Shown: positions 24,246 through 35,775 of the stretch, piece after piece
How positions within the stretch are numbered: position 1 is the stretch's first letter
How the letters are laid out: the number at the start of each line of letters is the position of its first letter
Origin: Balaenoptera acutorostrata
Taxonomy: Eukaryota; Chordata; Mammalia; Artiodactyla; Balaenopteridae
DNA length: 64,000 nucleotides
Reading direction: 5' to 3'
NCBI RefSeq assembly: GCF_949987535.1
Contig: NC_080074.1
Span: 37,059,641-37,123,640 of the forward strand
Notes under the pieces: generated by a model
What the model saw: only the letters and a program-made list of their open reading frames with translations
What the model was told of the DNA's origin: nothing
Databases searched by the model: none
Position numbers and translations under genes: made by a program

Positions 24246-26445
24246 TTCTTTTAATTGTGCTTATATGATTATTTTTTTAGAGTCATTCCTATCACACTGG
24301 AGTCACACAACTTGAACCCTACAATACTAGACCAAGGGCTTTCATTATAAACTAAGGTGGTTGGCAAGTAGAATTTCAAATTTGCAAACTGTAATTCTCG
24401 GAAAGTATTTACAGTTTGTATATAACAATTTGGTGTATTCACGCAGGAGTCAGTTAAACCAGCAAAAACCCAGTATGCGGAAGCAAAGACCAACTGACAG
24501 TGCAAAAGATTAGAAAGTCAATATCAAACAGACCTATAGGAATACTTGGCAAATACTTTAGAAATTTTACCATCAGAACTTTGAACAATTCTAGATTAGG
24601 CATTGTCTGCAGTTAGCATATTAGTGCTGATATGAAGAATTAACTGGTTGGATCTGAAGAAGCATAAATGACTATGGGATGAAGGGAAAGAGCTAGAAAG
24701 ATGAGAAAAGAGGAGAACTGAATGGAACCAGTGCAGAGACATATTCCTGGCAAGGGCTGCATGAGTAACTAGGGGTTAGGGATTTGAGATTATCAGTATA
24801 CTTATCCTTATATTCGTATAATATTTGTAGCACTCTACTGAATATTAAAAACAGATTCAAGATTAATATCATTTAAACTCATGAAAAAAGGCATCCTCAA
24901 TCAGGACTAGGCTTGGTCAGGTCCTCTTCTGACTGGCAGCACTAAAACATACACATGTAAGATAAATATTCAGTAAAGTTTAGATAGCCTGTTCCACAGC
25001 ATAAGATTAGTTTTCAGCACATTTATTTTGTTTTCTAATTAAACTGTATGCTACTGCACCTGTTCAGAAAGAGGTGCCCACCTGAGCGGGTATACAAGGC
25101 AAACAGTTTCTCTTCTGAGGGATGATCAACGTTTTTTCCAACTACAAAGTGAAGAAATATAAAAACAGATACTTATATATTTACACACACACACACACCC
25201 CAAACCTGGAGCTCCTACTCAAGGAAGCACTTGGTAATATTAAACATGAGAAAATTTTATACTACTAATGGCTTCAGCTTGAATTGTCTTATTTTTAAAA
25301 GTTAACCATATACCAAATTTTGTACCTATTTTTGGTAACAAATCACTCATTATATCTACCACCCTACACACAGTGTGTTTTGATGCCACAGCTCAGAACT
25401 GCTATTTTATTGAATGACCTGAAAACATCAAGACTTTGCATTGTTGCATTGCATTGTAAATATATATATAAATATATAATATAATTAGTGTATTAATCTT
25501 GTCCTCTAAACTAGATTACTCCCATAAGACTTTACTTTTTCATCTATAGCCATCCAAGTGTTCTATAAATATAATTACCAGTCAACAAATGAACAGGCTA
25601 CCACTATTTTCTTGTATACAACTTAATAGCATATAGTTACTCCTTAGTTATTTAGTTCACATGGTTACATGTTTTCAGTAAACTACAGAGCTATGAATAA
25701 AGCAGTGATTTCTACACTTTACTTCTGGAAACTGTCACATGAACCAAGGTCTATAAAACTATTAAAAGTGTTCCTCAGAACTAGCCTGATTCTCAACCAA
25801 ATATTTATATCCTAATAAGGGACTACCTGTGTCTTCAGCATTGGTAGGAACACCAGTTAGAATAATATAAAGAACAAACCAGAGGATTTCCCTTAGGTGG
25901 CCCTACTCATATTTAGAGGCTGCTGTAAGTTTAGTGTAAAGAGTCTCCTTCTGCAATTGTGTATCCAGCAGTCACTCTCATACGTAGTGTCTACTTTGGG
26001 GGAAAGTCTGACAATGGTGAATGTCAGTCATTTTTCACAACAAATGAAAATCACATCTTCATTTCACATTCAAGAGTGTATCTACACAGATAAGAAACAA
26101 GAAAGGGAAGCAGCCAATAAAACGGGTCCAAAAGCTTATATGTAGTTTGGTAAATGTGTTGTTTACAGCTGCATTATAGTTTAATGAGTGCAAAAGGAAA
26201 AGCAATCAAATAGCCTTGAAAAATTAATTTGTGAAGGCCACCATTTACAAATAGAAGAAGTGTTGTTTCATGGTCTATCTTAACATCACAGTGTTTGTAT
26301 GCGAAGTGTCTTCAGGATAAAAAAGGTTTTCCTCATCACAAGAAAAATATCATTAAAAAAAAAATCTAACAGTTGAACTAATTCTTACTAACCAAGATGA
26401 TTTACATCAAACCATTTAGTTCTAAAGTCCCTCCAAGTCATTATA
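24246..26445. other. Unassigned AT-rich intronic sequence
   Basis: It contains a short (AC)n at 25182-25198 and a TATATA-rich patch near 25458-25485. No gene or repeat family was otherwise recognised. Confidence 0.45.
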
Positions 26446-26460
26446 TATAATCAGCCAGAG

Positions 26461-26778
26461 GGCTTCCCTGGTGGCGCAGTGGTTGAGAATCTGCCTGCTA
26501 ATGCAGGGGACACGGGTTCGAGCCCTGGTCTGGGAGGATCCCACATGCCGCGGAGCGGCTGGGCCCGTGAGCCACAACTGCTGAGCCTGCGCGTCTGGAG
26601 CCTGTGCCCCGCAACGGGAGGGGCCGCGATGGTGAAAGGCCCGCGCACCGCGATGAAGAGCGGTCCCCGCACCGCGATGAGGAGTGGCCCCCACTTGCCG
26701 TAACCAGAGAAAGCCCTCGCACGAACCGAAGACCCAACACAGCCAAAAAAAAAAAAATAAATAAATAAATAAAGTAGC
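26461..26778 (+). mobile_element. CHR-2-like SINE with internal duplication
   Basis: It has head GGCTTCCCTGGTGGCGCAGT, B-box GGGTTCGAGCCCT and a poly(A)-(ATAA)n tail. A perfect 15-bp TSD, TATAATCAGCCAGAG, lies at 26446-26460 and 26779-26793. A GCACCGCGATGA-plus-GAG block occurs twice in tandem near 26644-26685, where other copies have one. GC content and CpG retention are the highest of the nine copies. Confidence 0.95.
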
Positions 26779-26793
26779 TATAATCAGCCAGAG

Positions 26794-27829
26794 ATAACCT
26801 TAGAGGCAAAGTGAAGGGACAGGGGCAGTGGTAACTTTCATGATGAAATACTTTACCTCCATACTACTAAAATATTTCCCATCAAATTATCAGGGGCCTA
26901 AAACTTGACCATGACATTCTTTTTTTTAGGGACAGAATAGCATTTCTTCTGGAAAGCTTTAAAATATAACAGAATAAGGCTACCATAAACAAAAATGAAT
27001 GTGGCTAAATAGCTTACTCATAATAGTTTGTGTTTCTTCTCCCTGAAATGTCCCTCAAGTTTCACTTTCTATAAATGTCAGGTCTTTTCCTGATCTCTTC
27101 TCCTAAACGTCCCAAAGCAGAAGCTGCCTGAAAGATACCTGGAGTATACTGTCATAAGCCTAAGCTCACGGAAAAGGCATGTCAAATGACATTGAGGGCA
27201 GCTAGTGGTGACAGGGAGTGCCCTCTCAGTGTCCAGGGGCTGCATCCAGAGTAGGCGTTGAGACCTCAGCAGGGAGGCATGGCTCTGGGGTACACCTAGA
27301 GCAAGGCTGGACCCCAGAACCACAACTCCCAACCTGAGCAAAGCTTCTCTGAAACCCGTCCTGCGTCCTACTGCAGAGCCATCAGACTTCAAGGTGAAGA
27401 AATCTGCTCAGACCAAGCTGCCCAGGGCAGCCTCCTTCCCAGCTTTTTGAACACCGTTAAGCCTCCCAGATTTAGGTGAACTTTTGGAAGGGGAGGAGGC
27501 CACAAAACTGGCTGAAATAAAAAGGCGGACCAAGTGGGATGAAAGACTGCAGTAGACTGAATTTCCCTCAAAGAAGTTAAAGTGGATCATCCGCATGCAG
27601 CTGGGGCTCTGGCTCGAATGTCAGACATGTTACACGAGCAATAGGCACAAGTAAGCAGTTTGCAAATACCAAAAAATAATGTTCGATATCCCTGTAAAAA
27701 CATATTAAACTTACTCAATATTCAGTTTACCTAAAATGTAAATTAATACATTGAGATGTTATTAATCATCTATCAGTGAAGTTGCCCCAATATTATAGAA
27801 CTCAGTATTCCTGAGGGTTCATAAAAACC
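26794..27829. other. Unassigned intronic sequence, GC-richer at 27150-27620
   Basis: No repeat was recognised. The GC-richer stretch has several short open frames on the minus strand but no recognisable protein and no paired splice sites. Confidence 0.4.
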
Positions 27830-28230
27830 AGCACTCAGCTAACACATAGCTAAAATATAGTAAAAGATAATAAGATCTTCCTGGGAGCAATCTGATATGT
27901 ATCAAAGCTCTTAAGTCATAGGTATATCTTGGCCAAACAGTTCTATCTCTAGGCATTTGTCCTAAGGAAATATCTGTAAATACCGAGAGGTAGCTATTTA
28001 TTTTCACTGCAGTATTGTTTATACAAATTCAGTGTCTACCAGCATAGACCTGGTTAACCAAATGTCATTTCAGTGAAATATTATGTATCTACTAAAATGA
28101 TTTTGTAGAAATCATTGAAACTACAAGAGATTTCCATGATCTGTTGCTAAATGAAACAAGCAGGTTGTAAGTTTCTGTTTATGTCCTAATTACATTTAAA
28201 AAACAAAAAGGATATTTTAAAAAGGAGGCT
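27830..28230 (+). repeat. L1M 3' UTR fragment
   Basis: CAGTTCTATCTCTAGGCATT, TTGTCCTAAGGAAATATCTG, TGCAGTATTGTTTATACAAA and TTGCTAAATGAAACAAGCAG followed by GTTG are the old L1M 3' UTR blocks in order. Confidence 0.7.
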
Positions 28231-28439
28231 AGCACTACCTGTATCACTGGCTCATTTTACTGCAGGATTTCAAAGGTGAATGAGAGGGTTGGTCCTTTGG
28301 TATTTCAAGACTGACAGGGAGGGAAGTACACTTCTAGATTAGACTGTTAAAAAATAGTGCTGTGTTAGTGTCAAACTAAGTGTCCTGAGAACACAGAACA
28401 ACTTAGTCCACTGAAAAGGGAAAGAGAACGCTTCAGAGA

Positions 28440-28895
28440 TGTGACTTTCACTCCACAGAAATGGATTAAGCTCCTGCTATGTAACAGGCTGTATTCCAGA
28501 TCCTGGTAATCAAGGCGAAGTTCCTGCCCTTTTGCAGTTCACATTCTGGTGGTGAAATGATAGTTCACACATGAGCAGGTGACTGTCTGTCTGAAGTAGT
28601 TGGTACAAAAAAAAATAACACAGGCTAAGGGAAGAGAGCAACACACACTGGGGTGGGATGATGTCTGATAAAGTGGTCAAGAAAGGCCTCTGGTAACACT
28701 GGAGAAGTGACCTAAGTAAAGGGAGTGAGTGAACTATGCAAAGATCTGGCATGTTTGGAATTTTAGGGACTAACAAGAAAACCAATATGGCAGCAGGGGA
28801 GTAAATGCCGCAAAGAATCACAGGAAATGAGTGTGAGAGACAGGAGCGACCAGACTGTGTAGAGCAAAGTAGGCATGGTAAGGAGTTGGGAATTA
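28440..28895 (-). repeat. L2 fragment, antisense, left part
   Basis: CTCCTGCTATGTAACAGGCT, GAAGTTCCTGCCCTTTTGC, AAGAAAGGCCTCTGG and GCAAAGATCTGGCATG follow the reverse complement of L2. It is interrupted at about 28896 by the U6 chimera and resumes at 29126. Confidence 0.75.
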
Positions 28896-28896
28896 A

Positions 28897-29125
28897 TTTT
28901 TCTTTTTTGGTAGCAAAAAAAAAATCACAGTTTCAACATCGGATGCCACATGTTGCTTTGACTCATATCATTTCCTTGGTGTTAACCAGCAAAGCATCAA
29001 ACAGCCTCTGGGAACTGCACAAAATATGGAACACCTCATCAACGTGTGTCATCCTTGCGTGGGGGCCATGCTAATCCTCTCTGTGTCATTTCAATTTTAG
29101 TGTACATGCTGCTGAGGCAAGCCCT
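28897..29125 (-). pseudogene. U6-chimeric retropseudogene (U6 plus unknown transcript 3' end plus poly(A))
   Basis: Read on the minus strand, the insert starts with a U6-like sequence (29124-29021). It then switches abruptly into about 105 nt of unrelated sequence (29020-28909) and ends in an A-rich tail (T-rich on plus, 28897-28908). It interrupts an antisense L2. A short imperfect repeat, GGAATT with a following T-rich run, is seen on both sides (28889 and 29126). This is the known layout of U6 chimeras made by L1 reverse-transcriptase template switching. The 3' partner transcript was not identified. Confidence 0.72.
29021..29124 (-). ncRNA. U6 snRNA-derived pseudogene segment
   Basis: On the minus strand it runs from GGGCTTGCCTCAGCAGCATG through ACTAAAATTG, ACACAGAGAGGATTAGCATG, GCCCCCACGCAAGGATGACA to GTTCCATATTTT, the complete U6 order. 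The ACAGAGA box and GATTAGCATGGCCC are retained, but many substitutions are scattered elsewhere and there are no upstream PSE or TATA elements, so it is a non-functional retro-copy. Confidence 0.88.
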
Positions 29126-29430
29126 GGAATTTCTTTTGACTAGGAAGGAACACGACAGAGGATTTTAAATAGAGGTACAACATGATCTCACATATTTTTA
29201 CAAAAACACTGGAGATCTTGGCTGGAAAACTGACTGTAGGGGGCACAGAAAACAGGGAGACCACGTAGAAGGTTATTAATACTCCATGGCTAAGACTAGG
29301 GTGAAAGAAGCGGAAACAGTGAGATGTGGTTAGATTCGGAATATCTCGCAGATAGGTGACTGATGGATTGGGTATGTTCTGTTTGATTGAAATGCTAGGG
29401 CAGGAGAGTATGGAGGACTAATTTAGAAAG
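29126..29430 (-). repeat. L2 fragment, antisense, right part
   Basis: AGAGGTACAACATGATCTCA, AGGGAGACCACGTAGAAGG and CTAAGACTAGGGTGAAAG continue the L2 antisense pattern beyond the U6 insertion. The following 29431-30334 shows nothing recognisable. Confidence 0.7.
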
Positions 29431-30334
29431 ACTGGTCAGAAAGGAGGTCACAGACCAAGCCTTGGCAAGAACACCAGATATCTAGTACCTTCCCTGAGAA
29501 GAAAGTAAAAGAAACTTGGAAGAATGCCAAGAGGAAAGCAAAAAAAGGGCAAAAACAAAACCAAAAAACTCTTCTATTTCATTCATGTTTTCAATAAAAG
29601 AGAAGAAAAAGATTTTAAATAACTATTTAAAATAAGTAGCTTGCTTTCCATAAATATTTAAAATATTTGATTAATAAAAATTAAATTCTATGTTGCTTTC
29701 TACACAGCTTTGACATTAGGAGTTAAAAGTTAGATTTTAAGGTATAAATACAAATAGCTAATTTCTGAAACATTCTATAACTGAAGGTGTTTAACTTATT
29801 CAGATTTCTTGTTATATAACAAGTTTTTACTTCCTTTCTACATCTGTTCACTTGTATATTTTCCCTTCAAGCTTAAAGAGGTCATCCACACACACTATAA
29901 TAACATTTCAGTGGAAGGTAATTAATTTGATAGGCTACAACCACATCTTAAGCTCCATCTGGGCAAATTGCTTAGGCTGTTACATTGCATTGCTGTACTA
30001 AAGTCAAAGTCAAGTTAAAGCCAACATCTTACTACAACTCTTCTCCATCTATAGTATCAATTTATGAGAAGAGAATTCAGATATTTTATTAAAATGTCTA
30101 AGGAAGGTGCGGTGAAGTAAGCAGAAATTTTGTTTGGATCAAATGTATAATTAAATTGCAGATAAATGTATCCTAAAATTTACTTTAAAATTATGTAAAT
30201 CATTTTTAAATATCAAAATCAGCTATTTTTAGACTTCAGAATAATACACAGAATTTATCTTTGACTCGCAAATTAAATAGAAAAATATCTGTTTGTAATT
30301 AAAACAATGAATTTTTAGCAGTTCATTAAATTTA

Positions 30335-31400
30335 TTCGTTGATTTCCTTAATCCAACAAATATTTATTGGGAACTGTGTTAAGCGCTAGGATGAAAATGG
30401 TGAATAAGGACAGAACCCTTGCCCTCCTGAAGAGTCCAAAACTGTAGCTGTTAGGAGTACAACACAAATAAGGACTGTATATTTCACTTAGAACTAGTTG
30501 AAGTATTCAGGAAAGGTTTCCAAAAGAACTCCTGCTTGCTCTAACAATCTGAGAGCTGTGTATGATTAACTAGTTGTATGATCTAGTTGGAGGGTAGACA
30601 AAAAGTATCTGAAGTAGAGACACAGCAAAGGTAAAATCTCTGTAGCAAAAACACTGCATGAGCCCAGGGTGAGGGAGACAGAGAGAAGGAATAGAGGTGG
30701 GCCATGTGAAAAGGTCGGAGGGGTAGAGCCCGCCTGGCGAATAGATTACATGAAGGAATTTGTCCTTATCTGCTTTGTCAATATCGCTCTGAGGGTTGTG
30801 TGGATAACGGTTGTAATGGCAACAGAAGGGATGCAGGCAGATTAATCCAGGCTTTTAAAAGAGAGTGATGGGGCTGATAATGGAGATGAAGATTAGTGGA
30901 CTGACAGAAGGGATATTTAGGTAATACAGATAGGATTACATGATGGATAGGAGAGGGATGGGGTGTGAGACAGAGGTCACAAAGGTGACCTCTAGGTTTC
31001 TGATTCTGAAACTGAGACAAAGCTGGTAAATAATAGAACAAGAAAGACCAGATTAAGGGGGGAAGATCATGAGCTCAGTTTTGAGACTGAGGTACCTTTG
31101 AGACATCTGAGCTGTCAAAGATGTGGTTTGTTAGGTTGACTCAAGAGGCCTGAGGTAAGGTAAAAGAGTATTTCAAGAAGATAGAAGTAGTCAATTATGT
31201 CAATTGTTGAAAATATCCAGTGGATTTAATGACACAGAGATCACTGGTAAGTTCAGTAAGGTGTATTTCTATGGCATAATAGGTCTTAAAGCCAGAAGAA
31301 GTGGGGGGGAATTTGGGGAGTGGAGCGAGGAAATGGATACCCTCAGTCAATAGTCTGGCTCTGAAGGGGAGGGAAAGTGACCATGTCAGCAGAAGGGAAT
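30335..31400 (-). repeat. L2, long antisense copy
   Basis: It starts with the reverse complement of the L2 3' end (ATTTATTGGGAACTGTGTTA, then CAGAACCCTTGCCCTCCTG). It continues through CATGAAGGAATTTGTCC, TAATCCAGGCTTTTAAAAG and GGTGACCTCTAGGTTTCTG. At about 1 kb it is the longest L2 in the window. Confidence 0.75.
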
Positions 31401-31599
31401 GAGACATATTGAGTGTTTTGAAAAAGAAAACAGAAAGTCAAAACATAAATCACAACTGGGCATAAAAATTAATGCGTAGGGCTTTTTTCTCCCCTTAGTT
31501 TAATTGAAAATTAGAAGAGAAAACCTCAAAATTCCATTTCTAGAGTTCTTAGGTAACTTTCCAATTATGGTCATGGCCAAATTTAAACCAGTCCAGAAT

Positions 31600-31795
31600 T
31601 CTTTAAACTGTGTCTTTTCCTCCTGGGTGCCCTAACAGCACTTGATTCCTGCTTTTGTTGTGACACTTACCATATGTACTCTAATTACCACTTGTAATCT
31701 CTTCTAATTGTAAACCACTTTATGGGAATTGTTTAGTCAACAATTTGCTAAGGGCCAGATGCATAGTAGGTGGTCATAAATGCATGAAAACGTTA
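31600..31795 (+). repeat. L2 3' fragment
   Basis: AACTGTGTCTTTTCCTCCTG, TAAACCACTTTATGGGAATT and GCATAGTAGGTGGTCATAAA match the sense L2 3' end. Confidence 0.6.
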
Positions 31796-32640
31796 AGTAT
31801 CTTGGAAAAGCAAACACTCAAAACGCACTTCATAAACGCATGCTCTCATTGGGAAGTCCTGTTGCCTTAATGAGGGCGTAGGTTTCAGTGGGTAAATCTG
31901 ATTACATCATGAGGCCCGAGTGATACCCAGAATGTCACCCCTGGCACTGTTGTCAACACCTCCTCTATACAAGGGGAAAAGAAGAAGGCACAATTTTTAT
32001 CATCCTTCTGTGGTCCATGAGACGGCACCACAAGTTCGTAGAAAATAGTTTCCAACAGGAAACTTTAGATGGATAAAGTGGTCCACGTGATCACCATTTA
32101 GGGAATCAGTGCCATTGGAAAGCCCCTGCATCTTAGCTATTAGCAACAACTCCAACCATTTTCTTGCGCTGTTTGTGCAAATGGGTGCTTCTTGCTTGTC
32201 ATGAGAATTTGCTGGATCACTCCAGCCCAAACTGCTTAGCAACAGCCTGGAAAGTGGCTATGCTGATTGGTCCCCACAGAGCTGGCCTTGGCTCACAGAG
32301 CTCAGGGCTGACACTCGTGCTGCAGAAGTTTAAACCCCATGGGGATAGTCAGGAAAGCTGCGCTGTGAGAGTGGAAAAGCAGGAGCCCCAGCAACAGCTG
32401 CTTTGCAGCTGGGTCACAAAGGAGAGCAAGCAATCCCTCGACACCATACAAGGTAGCGGATGATGGGAAGGCAACCTCCGGGCCTCCATTTGTCACTGGC
32501 AGGGTGCCACTGGCTCTCAAATCCAAATGCTCTCACAAGAGGATAAAGCCAGATGTAAATAATTCCCTAATTTTATACTTTTTTTTGGTAGAAATCTTCA
32601 GCAGTAAAGGACATAGAGGGTTATTTAATTTATTTAGACG
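31796..32640. other. Repeat-free intronic block, candidate conserved noncoding DNA at 32030-32540
   Basis: About 500 bp of balanced composition lack any recognised repeat. They contain a CACGTG E-box (32085-32090) and an inverted CCAAT motif (GATTGG). Minus- and plus-strand open frames of 75-100 codons are present, but none has a known domain or paired splice sites. Confidence 0.3.
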
Positions 32641-32659
32641 CAAAATTCTTTGATGATTG

Positions 32660-32750
32660 AACCAGGGTGCTGAATAAAGCACTGGATTCAGTCACAGAAA
32701 CCTGAGTTCTAATCTGGTTCTGATACCAAGAAGGTGAACCACCAAAGAAA
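32660..32750 (+). repeat. MIR 5' fragment
   Basis: AAAGCACTGGATTCAGTCAC followed by ACCTGAGTTCTAATCTGG is the sense MIR tRNA-related head. The following 32751-33650 shows nothing recognisable. Confidence 0.6.
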
Positions 32751-33654
32751 ACCCCTAATTTGGAAAGGTTTCATTTTTCTCCTTTGCCAATCAAAGGACC
32801 TGGGTTAACTGAACTCTACTGGTTACAATTCTCTGTTTAAAAAATGGAATTCAATTCAGGGAAGTCATCATTGGTTAAAAATTCAGATTAAAGGCAAGTT
32901 AAGCTCTTAATTCATGTCATACTCCTTTGCTTCCATTGCCTTCCCAATTCACGACAGAGAAAAGGAATTGGCCTTCCCCCAGATCCAGCCAGCCGACACT
33001 GAGATTGGGGATAGTAGCTGAGACCTAAAATCAATTGTAGTTTAATGTACCAACAAATGAAACGAAATGAAGTTGGAATAAATGATCCATTTATCTTCTT
33101 CTGAAAGGGCTTTCAAAGTAAAGATGCCTATCAAAGGCAGAATGTCCTAGAAAGGTTCTTACGCCAATTAGACCACATACATGTTGAAAGTGTATACCGT
33201 GCTTCTGGTTTTGTAAGTAATTCTTGGAAGTAATTCTGGTTTGCCTGAAACTATTCTATGTCCACTGTTCCAGTGGAAAAATAACAGCACCCCCTTCCTG
33301 GTTTGAACAAATATTCTATAGTTACCCTAATTCTTGTTTCCCTCTCACAAGTATTCACCTAAATCAGATGAGTCCAACAATGGCTTTATGACGCTGAGAT
33401 GTCCCAGCAGATGAAACCAGGAGGCTCCATTAGCAGCATCGGTGAGATCTCAGCTTTCTATTCCCGCCCCACTCCTAACAAAGAAGGCATGAACAAAGAC
33501 ATCCTTTCACAGCACAAGACCATGTGATCTTTGTCAAGAGTAATGAAATTTCCATTCATCTCTGCTTCCCCAAAACAGATTTTTCTGGGTGTCTGTTGTC
33601 CTAGCACGTTGCAATTTTACTTTGTCTTTACAGGTTATATGATAAGAACAGAAA

Positions 33655-33885
33655 CATTATAAAAGCAGCTTACTATGTGCCAGGTGCTGTTCCAAGAGCT
33701 TTCTCCGTATGGTCACATTAAATCCTCATATTACACCTGAGATATTATTATTATCCATTTTACAGAATAAGCAACTGAGTGACAGAGGGGTTAAGTACCT
33801 TGCCCAAGGTACAGAAGCTTGATTTGGCAGAGCTGGGGTTCAAACAGAGACAATCTGGCTTCACAGTTTGTGGTATTGCCTTATC
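33655..33885 (-). repeat. MIR SINE, antisense
   Basis: ACTATGTGCCAGGTGCTGTT, TTATTATCCATTTTACAGAA, GACAGAGGGGTTAAGTACCT and GGCAGAGCTGGGGTTCAAAC are nearly consensus antisense MIR. Confidence 0.92.
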
Positions 33886-33944
33886 GACTTGGTTCAGAAG
33901 TTTACTACCAGGAATCATTACGTTATTTAAAGACGAGCTTTATG

Positions 33945-34060
33945 GAGTAGGTCCACCCATACGTTCATGCACCCACCCATCCATCCCTCATCACATATTC
34001 AGAGGGCATCTACCATATGCCTAGCATCGTGTCAGGCACTGGATAATGAAAGGACTGCTG
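33945..34060 (-). repeat. L2 3' end fragment, antisense
   Basis: A CCATCCATCCCTCATCACAT lead is followed by ATGCCTAGCATCGTGTCAGG and CACTGGATAATGA, the reverse complement of an L2 3' end. Confidence 0.6.
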
Positions 34061-34707
34061 CTCTTTAGACTGAATAATACGATAACTCTGGAAGTGGGCG
34101 TTTACCAATTGCAAGATCATACTCGAAAGGGCTCTCGTTAGACATATGCATCCTACATAAGGAGAAAACAGAGACCAACGCATCTATTGTGCCTGAGTGA
34201 GTTCGGGGAGGTCTCATAAAAGAGGTGGCATACTTCAGCTGGCTCACAGATGGAGGAAAAGTTGGCCAAGCATCAAGACAACAGACTACCTGCTAAGTCC
34301 AAGTGCTGGTGACTTACAAGTTCTCTTTACAAGATCCAAAATAAGAATATTGTTTAGAAAGTCAGTCTAATGGAGAAAATGTTCCTTGTTTTAACAACAT
34401 TAGAAGTCCCTGTAGCTTACAAAGGTTCATTTGATATCAACCAACTCAAAACACATCTATTTGAGAAAATAAGGTTATTTAACAACTCCAGTTACCAAAT
34501 TTCTACTTTCTGTCAGTATAATGATTCTTGAGCCACCTTCTGTGAATAATAATTATCTGTGACTTACAAAGAAAGAAAGATCTATTGAAAACAGCATTGT
34601 TTAGTATGCAATGCTCATTCACTTTAATTTCTAGAGTGTGAAGTGACCAGAGGTAGTACATATACAATTACAGGAAACTTTAATCTAGGCAAAAATGGGA
34701 AAAATGC

Positions 34708-34733
34708 ACACACACACACAAACACACACAGCA
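34708..34733. repeat. (CA)n microsatellite
   Basis: An ACACACACACACA tract interrupted by one AA. The surrounding 34061-35039 shows nothing else recognisable. Confidence 0.85.
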
Positions 34734-35039
34734 AATGGTCAGAGGCTGGCACATTACCAGCAGAACAAGTTTGTATGTATAAATACATATGACAAGCATA
34801 TCGCCGAACTGGATCTTTCCCAAGTCCTAGCAGAATAGTGTGCAAGTAAGAAGCATACACACTTGGGTTTTGGCATTATCACAGAATAAGATTCTCTCTT
34901 TCTCTTTCTTACAGTAAGGGAAAATGCATAATGTCACAAGAAGATGTGGGTCACTAACAGGAAAAAATCGAGTACAGAGGTGACATGGAGATGGAAAATA
35001 GAAAGTCTGAACTTCTCTGCCTCTAGATAGAAAATTTAA

Positions 35040-35300
35040 TAGTGGTTCCGCTCAGGGCTAAATTATCACTGTCAACATCTCAGACCCTCTTGACCTTGGT
35101 AGCAAAAATGTGCCACGAAGGCTGCATAGAACTCATTAGACATCAACCTCCCAAATTGTCTTCATCACAGTCTGCTGTGTAATTGACACCTGAGTCGAGA
35201 GGTTTATCTGTGAGATTCAAGAGGGGCTGAATTGACACTCCCAATCACAAGAGCATCTTTAAAAGCCATGCGGAGGTCTACGGGAGGGTGGTGGAACACT
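35040..35300. other. Repeat-free block, candidate conserved noncoding element
   Basis: It has balanced base use, no repeat motifs, and homeodomain-like TAATTGACAC and CATTAGACAT words. It is called only on the absence of decay-type sequence; conservation cannot be judged from one genome. Confidence 0.22.
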
Positions 35301-35524
35301 CCTTGCATGACTGCTATAAATACAAAGTGGCCTTTGGAAGAAACATATTGACCTATTCAACTTCTAAAAATGGAATACATGTGCACGTTGGGGTATACAG
35401 TGCCATGCCATGAAAAACACAAACACGGTACTTTGAAGACTTGGGGAAAAATATAAGCTATTAAATTACTAAATCATTTAAAGCGGTATTAATTTTTAAA
35501 TAAGCATAGATACGTTATAAAAAG

Positions 35525-35775
35525 AGAAGCAACAGCATAGAGGAAAGATTGCAGGCTTAGGAAGCAGATAGGCCTGAGTTTGATCATCTCCTCAAGAACG
35601 ATCCCTAAAATAGCCGGGCTACTTGGGCAAATTGTTTAATGTCTCCAGAAATTCAGCACCTTATACAGATAAGATGATACCTCCTGATAAGGTTTATAAC
35701 TGAGACAGTACATGTCAAGCTTTTACAACAGCGCATGGCATATAATAAGTGCTCAACAAATGTTAACTGTCATGA
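35525..35775 (+). repeat. MIR SINE, nearly full length
   Basis: Sense MIR order: AACAGCATAGAGGAAAGATT, GGCCTGAGTTTGATCATCTC, CTTGGGCAAATTGTTTAATG and CATATAATAAGTGCTCAACA. Confidence 0.88.

Noticed and set aside
27078..27596. GC-richer open frames on the minus strand as a hidden exon
   Set aside because: There is no paired splice-site context and no recognisable protein.
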